A stretch of DNA of 37,893 nucleotides, taken from contig DUBH01000078.1 in assembly GCA_012960415.1 (NCBI GenBank), positions 20,223 to 58,115 of the forward strand. Reading direction: 5' to 3'. The notes under the pieces are model-generated. The model worked only from the letters and a program-made list of their open reading frames with translations. It was not told the origin of the DNA and searched no databases. Position numbers and translations under genes: made by a program. This DNA is from Henriciella sp. (GTDB lineage Bacteria; Pseudomonadota; Alphaproteobacteria; Caulobacterales; Hyphomonadaceae). Positions 34,220-37,893 of this stretch are shown piece after piece (positions within the stretch are counted from its first letter, which is position 1; every line of letters starts with the position of its first letter).

Positions 34220-34689
34220 GACCCCTGCTCCAATATTGGTGGCTGGCCGACACGAGGCCGTACCGGTGCTTGCGGCGGCGGGGCGCCACCAATCCCCACA
34301 TTGTCCTCGAGAACGTAATAGCGCGGCTCGCAGACTGGTATTTTACATATATCGGACGCATCCACGCACACGTCTGCATCGCGTCCGGTGAAGCTATTCT
34401 CGGCCAGACGACCGTCGAAATAGCGGAGGCGATATTCGTCCCGTTCAAGCTCGCTGGCATAGGATTGATAGGCGCGCTCGGAGAGCTGGATTTTCAGAAC
34501 GCCAGCAAAGCACGAGCAGTTGTCGCGCCCATAGGTGTCAGTGCAGGCCAGATAGATTGGGTCTTCGTGCTGCTTGCTCGATAGCAAGCCGCTGCGCAGG
34601 GCGCCAAACAGCAGCAGGAGGACGACGATCAGGACGACTAGCGCCCAGATCCAGCCCAATCCACGGGAATATCGATCCTGCTCATACAT
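34216..34689 (-). CDS. Single-pass membrane protein with cysteine-rich periplasmic domain
   Basis: Start chosen at ATG 34689 (157 residues, MYEQDRYSRGLGWIW). A GTG at 34713 with GGGGGA upstream would add eight residues and cannot be excluded. One membrane helix (WIWALVVLIVVLLLLFGAL, about 14-32) is followed by a periplasmic part with six or more cysteines (YLACTDTYGRDNCSCFAG, DADVCVDASDICKIPVCEPR), suggesting a disulfide-bonded domain. The end is Pro-rich. Unknown family. It is first in an operon with the peptidoglycan-binding protein, with a 4-bp overlap, and lies just downstream of a CtrA-type motif. Confidence 0.75.
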   Translation of the reverse strand: MYEQDRYSRGLGWIWALVVLIVVLLLLFGALRSGLLSSKQHEDPIYLACTDTYGRDNCSCFAGVLKIQLSERAYQSYASELERDEYRLRYFDGRLAENSFTGRDADVCVDASDICKIPVCEPRYYVLEDNVGIGGAPPPQAPVRPRVGQPPILEQGS

Positions 34690-34732
34690 ATTTGCCTGTC
34701 CCCGCCCCACCACAGGCGTCCCCCTTTGTTAA

Positions 34733-34766
34733 GGTTAACGTATGATTAAGTCCACCCGTTAACCAT
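34733..34766 (-). promoter_or_regulatory. CtrA-type binding sites ahead of the envelope operon
   Basis: TTAACGTATGATTAA (34735-34749) fits the CtrA consensus TTAA-N7-TTAA exactly, and TTAACCAT (34759-34766) matches the half-site known from Caulobacter. The two also form an inverted repeat, GGTTAACG (34733-34740) and CGTTAACC (34757-34764), 16 bp apart. The position, 20-75 bp before the first gene of the operon, suits a promoter-proximal activator or repressor. CtrA is conserved in Hyphomonadaceae; its gene is not in this window. Confidence 0.6.
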
Positions 34767-34895
34767 AAAAGTGGGCCGGGTTTGTCGTACACACGCCAAA
34801 GCAACGGCTTGTGCGGAAGGATAGGGCAGGGCCGGGCGGCGGGTCTGGCACAGGCTTTTCCGCTAGCGATGCGCGCCTTTTCGTCATCCTCCAGA

Positions 34896-34934
34896 AACAC
34901 CGTGGATGCACCATCAGTGCACCGTCCATACACC
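34896..34934 (+). repeat. Array B: four NNCACC hexamers at an exact 11-bp period
   Basis: AACACC at 34896, TGCACC at 34907 and 34918, TACACC at 34929. The period, the orientation and the core hexamer are the same as in array A, 2.9 kb away. It lies in non-coding DNA about 185-220 bp upstream of the minus-strand envelope operon. Confidence 0.75.
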
Positions 34935-34990
34935 GCTCAAATGCTAAAGTCGCGGATCCCTGAAGTCAGGCGTCTATTTCAATCAAGCAT

Positions 34991-35025
34991 AAAAAAAACG
35001 CCAACGAGCCGGGCCCGCTGGCGTT
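34991..35025 (-). terminator. Rho-independent terminator for the cold-shock gene
   Basis: On the minus strand AACGCCA (35025-35019) pairs with TGGCGTT (35003-34997), flanking a GGGCCC-containing loop, and is followed by eight T residues. Confidence 0.82.
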
Positions 35026-35054
35026 CTTCATGATGGCTTTTTGGGAACCGTGAC

Positions 35055-35087
35055 GGCGCCCGGCGCAGGAAACCCGCGCCAGGCGCC
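35055..35087 (-). other. GC-rich hairpin in the 3' untranslated region of the cold-shock gene
   Basis: GGCGCC and GGCGC pair with GCGCC and GGCGCC across one mismatch, with a 9-nt loop. No T run on either side. It lies between the stop codon at 35103 and the true terminator, so the mRNA has two stacked 3' structures. Confidence 0.5.
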
Positions 35088-35102
35088 CGGCCCCCTTAAG
35101 CT

Positions 35103-35312
35103 CTAGACCATTTCGATCTGGTCGACAGCGGTCTTGCCCTTGCGTGGGTCGACAGCGGTCGTGAACTGAACCTTCTGGCCTTCATTGAGGGCGGACATGC
35201 CGCAGCGCTCAAGAGCGGTGGCGTGAACGAACACGTCGTCGCCGCCATTGTCAGGTGCGATGAAACCAAAACCTTTTTGGTCGTTGTAGAATTTAACTGT
35301 GCCTTGGGTCAT
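35103..35312 (-). CDS. Cold-shock domain protein (CspA family)
   Basis: A 69-residue single-stranded nucleic-acid chaperone. From ATG 35312, with GGAG 8 nt upstream, it reads [20 protein letters not shown]. It has RNP1 (KGFGFI) and RNP2 (DVFVHA), then [10 protein letters not shown] and the C-terminal AVDQIEMV. The frame is open 12 residues further upstream, but those residues are unlike the family. The leader upstream contains the hairpin-forming segment CCGCACGC...GCGTGTGG, which would fit the structured leaders of cold-shock mRNAs; this is an inference. It is transcribed alone and divergently from the DUF411 gene. Confidence 0.95.
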   Translation of the reverse strand: MTQGTVKFYNDQKGFGFIAPDNGGDDVFVHATALERCGMSALNEGQKVQFTTAVDPRKGKTAVDQIEMV

Positions 35313-35563
35313 AAAAGATCTCCTGCAAAGCGTTACCACACGCGACATTGCGTGCGGGGGTGTCGAAACTTTTTGGGAGTCGTCTAAGTCGAGAGCGCAG
35401 CTGCCGCTAAGCGGTTACCGCAAACAAGGCCTGATAGTCCGGCTAAAGGTCGAAGTCTGCAGCCTCTACCTTCCTGAGCGGCATTGCAAGCGATTTCATC
35501 TGCTCGCCTAGCTTTGGTGCGTGATGTATGATTGCTGGTATCGTCAGATAATGGAGCGATCCC

Positions 35564-36085
35564 ATGTCGAAACTCTTTGCCTCCGCCATTGCCAGTCTCG
35601 CGCTCGCCGGGGCCGTCTTTATGGGCTGGACCCTGTTTTCCGCCCCATCGCCTGCCCACGCGCAGACTATGAATGTCCACAAGACGCCTTGGTGCGGCTG
35701 CTGTGCGAAATGGGCTGAGCACCTGGAAGAGAACGGCTTCGACGTTGTCATCCATGAGCACGAAGACCTGACCCCGATCCGCAGTGAGCTTGGCGTGCCG
35801 GGCGAACTGCAGAGCTGTCACACCGGCGAAGTGAACGGCTATGCCGTTGAGGGCCATGTTCCGGCGTCTGACATTCGCCGCCTGCTGGCTGAAATGCCAT
35901 CGGCCCGCGGCCTCTCTGTTCCTGGTATGCCAGCCGGCTCACCGGGCATGGAAATGGGCGATCGGATTGATGCCTACGATGTCATTCTGTTTGGTGATGG
36001 CGGTCAGCAAGTCTGGGCAAGCTATGGAGAGGGCGCGGAGGAAGCCGCCCATGATGCAAGTCACGGCGAAGGCCACGCGCACTAG
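35564..36085 (+). CDS. DUF411 periplasmic metal-binding protein
   Basis: The 173-residue protein has a Sec signal peptide (cleavage after AHA, about 33). The DUF411 domain has TPWCGCCAKWAEHLE (Cys44, 46, 47), a second conserved Cys in LQSCHTGEV, then YAVEGHVPASDIRRLL and GLSVPGMPAGSPGMEMGD. These are the family's invariant blocks. Members are associated with copper or other metal handling in the periplasm. The C-terminus is His-rich (HDASHGEGHAH), which would add metal-binding capacity. GGAG precedes the ATG by 8 nt. No copper efflux genes are next to it here. Confidence 0.92.
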   Translation: MSKLFASAIASLALAGAVFMGWTLFSAPSPAHAQTMNVHKTPWCGCCAKWAEHLEENGFDVVIHEHEDLTPIRSELGVPGELQSCHTGEVNGYAVEGHVPASDIRRLLAEMPSARGLSVPGMPAGSPGMEMGDRIDAYDVILFGDGGQQVWASYGEGAEEAAHDASHGEGHAH

Positions 36086-36161
36086 TACTTCGTAAATACA
36101 TAGAAGTCTTGAATTGCGGCATACTGTCCACCTGCGGCGGAAATGCCTAAGTGCGTCAATT

Positions 36162-36195
36162 TTGTCCTCAATATTTACCGATAGAATATATATTG
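36162..36195 (+). promoter_or_regulatory. Candidate promoter with overlapping inverted repeat upstream of the TetR gene
   Basis: TTGTCC (36162-36167) and AATATA (36185-36190) are 17 bp apart. CAATAT (36169-36174) and ATATTG (36190-36195) form an inverted repeat with a 15-bp spacer that overlaps the promoter, as expected for an autoregulated TetR-type repressor. The region is unusually AT-rich for this genome. Confidence 0.4.
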
Positions 36196-36245
36196 TTGAG
36201 TATCGGGCCGCTGCTAACAGACGCGGCATCTGAAATAGGGAGGCT

Positions 36246-36896
36246 ATGATGGGACGAGCAGTTGGGGTCCGAAACGCTGATTACGATATCAGACGCCAGA
36301 GCCTCCTGGATGGAGCAACAGATTATGTGCTTCGAGAGGAGGTTGTCTCTCCATCGCTTCGTCAGATCGCCATTGCTGTTGGCGCATCCGACCCGACGAT
36401 CAAACACTATTTTGGAACGCGGTCAGAGTTTGTCGGCGACATATTGAAGAATATCGGCCAACGCTGCGAGACTTGGCGAACCCAATTGCGGCAGGGGTTC
36501 CCGACGGTCCGCGAGGCACTCGACGACTTTGTTATCATGTCGCGCTCGCTTCCTGAAAACCGGATGCTGGTTCAGGCCAATCTTTTTGCCCTGCGCGAAA
36601 GCCTGAATGAGCCAGCGATCTTCCAGGCCTATGTCCGCTATGTCGTTGAGCCAAACATAGAAGCGCTAGCAGAGCGGCTGGTGCGCTCTCCCGGTGGGCC
36701 AAAAAACTACGCTACCGCCCGCGCGGCAGCTGGCATGCTTACCTCCAATCTCTCCATGATTGCGCTCCGCCAGATCATGCTGGGGGATAGTGATGAAGTG
36801 GCGATGAGCGTCGAGAAGCGCTTTGCTTTCACCATGAACTGGATGAGCCATGGCCTTCTCAATGATCCCGATGCCGAGAAAGTCGGGGCGGCCTAG
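36246..36896 (+). CDS. TetR-family transcriptional regulator
   Basis: The 216-residue protein has an N-terminal helix-turn-helix, VVSPSLRQIAIAVGASDPTI (20, about 33-52), followed by KHYFGTRSEF, the classic TetR signature (Y-F in place of YYHF). The C-terminal helical ligand domain has no recognised ligand. GGGAGG lies 3 nt before the first of two adjacent ATGs, so the second ATG (36249) is the better-spaced start. The gene runs convergently into the DoxX-like gene and their stop codons overlap within CTAG. Likely regulator of itself or of nearby genes such as the DoxX-like gene; target unknown. Confidence 0.9.
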   Translation: MMGRAVGVRNADYDIRRQSLLDGATDYVLREEVVSPSLRQIAIAVGASDPTIKHYFGTRSEFVGDILKNIGQRCETWRTQLRQGFPTVREALDDFVIMSRSLPENRMLVQANLFALRESLNEPAIFQAYVRYVVEPNIEALAERLVRSPGGPKNYATARAAAGMLTSNLSMIALRQIMLGDSDEVAMSVEKRFAFTMNWMSHGLLNDPDAEKVGAA

Positions 36897-37258
36897 GCGC
36901 CGATCTTCCTGCGCTGCCAGAGCCAAAGGCCAAGCGCGATGATGATGAATTGCACCGCGATCCGCGCTGACGCGGCCCATGGCACCGAGAAGATTGGGTC
37001 GGCGCGGAAAAAGTCCCAGACATGGATAGGCAAGTAAACGAGGCACATCACGGCGAAAGCCAGCCCGGCAATTGCACGCGTGCGGGGCATTAGAACGCCA
37101 ATGCCAATCGCGATCTCTGCAATGCCTGATAGGTAAACGATAGCAAGCTTCGGCCAGCCATCAGGCACCGCGCGGAAGAATGGCTCCGGCAAGATCATGT
37201 GGAGGACGCCGCCGACCAGCATCCAGACGGCGATGATGATGATGGCGATCCAGTGCAT
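36893..37258 (-). CDS. DoxX-like small membrane protein
   Basis: The 121-residue product has four membrane segments (about 3-20, 37-57, 62-82, 97-115) and matches the DoxX-like family: GGVLHMILPEPFFRAVPDGW (20), IVYLSGIAEIAIGIGVLMPR (20), LVYLPIHVWDFF. The H-x-x-x-P-x-x-F near residue 20 and SG.AEI are typical. Members are small oxidoreductase-associated membrane proteins of uncertain function. The ATG at 37258 is the only sensible start. It ends 4 bp inside the convergent TetR gene. Confidence 0.88.
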   Translation of the reverse strand: MHWIAIIIIAVWMLVGGVLHMILPEPFFRAVPDGWPKLAIVYLSGIAEIAIGIGVLMPRTRAIAGLAFAVMCLVYLPIHVWDFFRADPIFSVPWAASARIAVQFIIIALGLWLWQRRKIGA

Positions 37259-37361
37259 GCGCTGTTTCCTTACCGCATTGTCATCCTAAATCCTTGCGAC
37301 GGATTGGACGTCCTGCGCAAGGCAATGCTAGGACTCCAGTTGATTGCGTTTGAAATTACTT

Positions 37362-37393
37362 TGATCCCCAAGGCGTACCGGCTGCGGGGATCA
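37362..37393. promoter_or_regulatory. Inverted repeat upstream of the M3 peptidase gene
   Basis: TGATCCCC (37362-37369) and GGGGATCA (37386-37393) form a perfect 8-bp inverted repeat with a 16-bp spacer, ending about 15 bp before the start codon. It may be an operator or a leader hairpin that could occlude the ribosome-binding site region. Confidence 0.45.
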
Positions 37394-37407
37394 GCCAAAC
37401 TGGAGTG

Positions 37408-37893
37408 ATGATACAAGTGAAACTGAAGACCCTTCTTTTTGCAGGCGCGTCTGCGCTGACGATGAGCGCCATGAGCCCGGCAGCTTTTGCGCAGAATACG
37501 GCCACCGAAACCATGTCTGAAGAGGCTGACACCCTCGAAGCAGCTGACACGACGCCGGCCGCAGACCCACAAGTCCTGCTGGCAGAGTGGACCGGCCCTT
37601 ATGGCGGCGTGCCGCCATTCGACCAGGTCGATGTCGCCATGTTCCAGCCAGCGCTGGAAGCGGCCATGGAAAGCGCGCGCGCAGAGATCGATAAGCTCAC
37701 CGCGCAGGACGCCGCGCCAACCTTTGAAAACACGATCCTCCCGATGGAGAAGGGCGCAGGCGAGCTCAGCCGTGCGCTTGCCGTTTATGGCATCTGGGCT
37801 TCGAACCTGAACGGTCCTGAGGTCCAGGCCGTTCAACGAGAAGTCGCCCCGAAGCTCGCAGCTTTTCAGGACGCGCTCTATCAGGATGCAGCC
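37408..37893 (+). CDS. M3-family peptidase (Dcp/oligopeptidase A-like), N-terminal part only
   Basis: The visible 162 residues run off the right edge. An N-terminal signal peptide (KLKTLLFAGASALTMSAMSP, 20, ending AFAQ) implies periplasmic export. Then LLAEWTGPYGGVPPFDQVDV (20), FQPALEAAMESARAEIDKLT (20) and APTFENTILPMEKGAGELSR (20) match the N-terminal domain of peptidyl-dipeptidase Dcp/M3 enzymes. The HExxH zinc site lies beyond the window. Start is either ATG 37408, which is only 2 nt from GGAG, or GTG 37417 at 11 nt spacing. The latter may be better and makes MKLKTLLFAG. Likely role is degrading imported peptides. Confidence 0.92.
   Translation, partial: MIQVKLKTLLFAGASALTMSAMSPAAFAQNTATETMSEEADTLEAADTTPAADPQVLLAEWTGPYGGVPPFDQVDVAMFQPALEAAMESARAEIDKLTAQDAAPTFENTILPMEKGAGELSRALAVYGIWASNLNGPEVQAVQREVAPKLAAFQDALYQDAA

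Larger units (their letters stand above)
34714..35102. other. Intergenic region of about 390 bp with CtrA-type site, TGCACC array B and cold-shock terminator
   Basis: No convincing gene. From left to right it holds the GTTAAC inverted repeat with a CtrA-type motif (34733-34766), array B of 11-bp-spaced NNCACC hexamers (34896-34934), the minus-strand terminator (34991-35025) and a second strong hairpin (35055-35087). Short open frames at 34782-35033 (plus) and 34682-34933 (minus) show no protein-like pattern. Confidence 0.6.

Noticed and set aside
34782-35033. Plus-strand open frame of 83 residues across array B and the terminator
   Set aside because: No protein-like composition or ribosome-binding site; it is crossed by a terminator and by repeats that are not codon-phased.

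Overview
The window reads as a stretch of chromosome from a GC-rich alphaproteobacterium, most likely in or near Hyphomonadaceae (Hyphomonas/Henriciella-like). The reasons are a SapC-family protein, a large TonB-dependent receptor, an ATP12-type F1-ATPase assembly factor, a DsbD-like reductase with its own redoxin, a DUF885 lipoprotein and a TTAA-N7-TTAA (CtrA-type) site ahead of an envelope operon. No rRNA, tRNA, CRISPR array, transposase, integrase or phage gene was seen. Most of the window is dense, gene-rich housekeeping DNA; two visibly AT-richer genes stand out as probable acquisitions.

Layout. (1) 1-4540, minus strand: de novo NAD operon nadA - two tandem paralogous secreted proteins - nadB - nadC (runs off the left edge), with a perfect palindrome just upstream of nadA. 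(2) 4780-10609: DUF885 lipoprotein (minus), then on plus sapC and a DsbD-like reductase followed by a periplasmic redoxin. (3) 10685-17278: small secreted protein (minus), then plus-strand peptide-binding lipoprotein (OppA type), DUF3667 membrane protein and a large TonB-dependent receptor. (4) 17395-22120: pseudouridine synthase, then on minus a PQQ-type sugar dehydrogenase and a tightly overlapped trio (FAD monooxygenase, SnoaL-like, kinase-like phosphotransferase). (5) 22264-29800, plus: crcB, rluC-like, SUKH protein, HAD phosphatase, small acidic lipoprotein, secreted protein, ATP12, lipoprotein, secreted Arg/His-rich protein, propionyl-CoA carboxylase beta. (6) 29826-32031: an AT-richer SEC-C/TPR protein, a mostly empty 380-bp stretch and a small membrane protein. 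(7) 32107-34689, minus: three envelope genes (TM protein, peptidoglycan-binding/Sel1 protein, His-rich lipoprotein) under a CtrA-like promoter. (8) 35103-37893: cold-shock protein, DUF411 metal-binding protein, TetR regulator convergent with a DoxX-like membrane protein, and the start of an M3 peptidase.

How the parts fit. The nad genes make nicotinate mononucleotide from aspartate. The DsbD/redoxin pair would move reducing power to the periplasm. The receptor, peptide-binding protein, DUF885 protein and M3 peptidase all suggest a peptide-scavenging lifestyle.

The most unusual non-coding structure is a pair of short arrays in which the hexamer TGCACC (or NNCACC) recurs at an exact 11-bp period: four units at 31949-31987 and four at 34896-34934. 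Both have the same orientation and they bracket the CtrA-linked envelope operon. An 11-bp period cannot be a coding repeat. It matches the geometry of tandem sites bound by OmpR/PhoB-family regulators, or of ParR-type arrays. All statements come from reading the sequence by eye; no database search was run.
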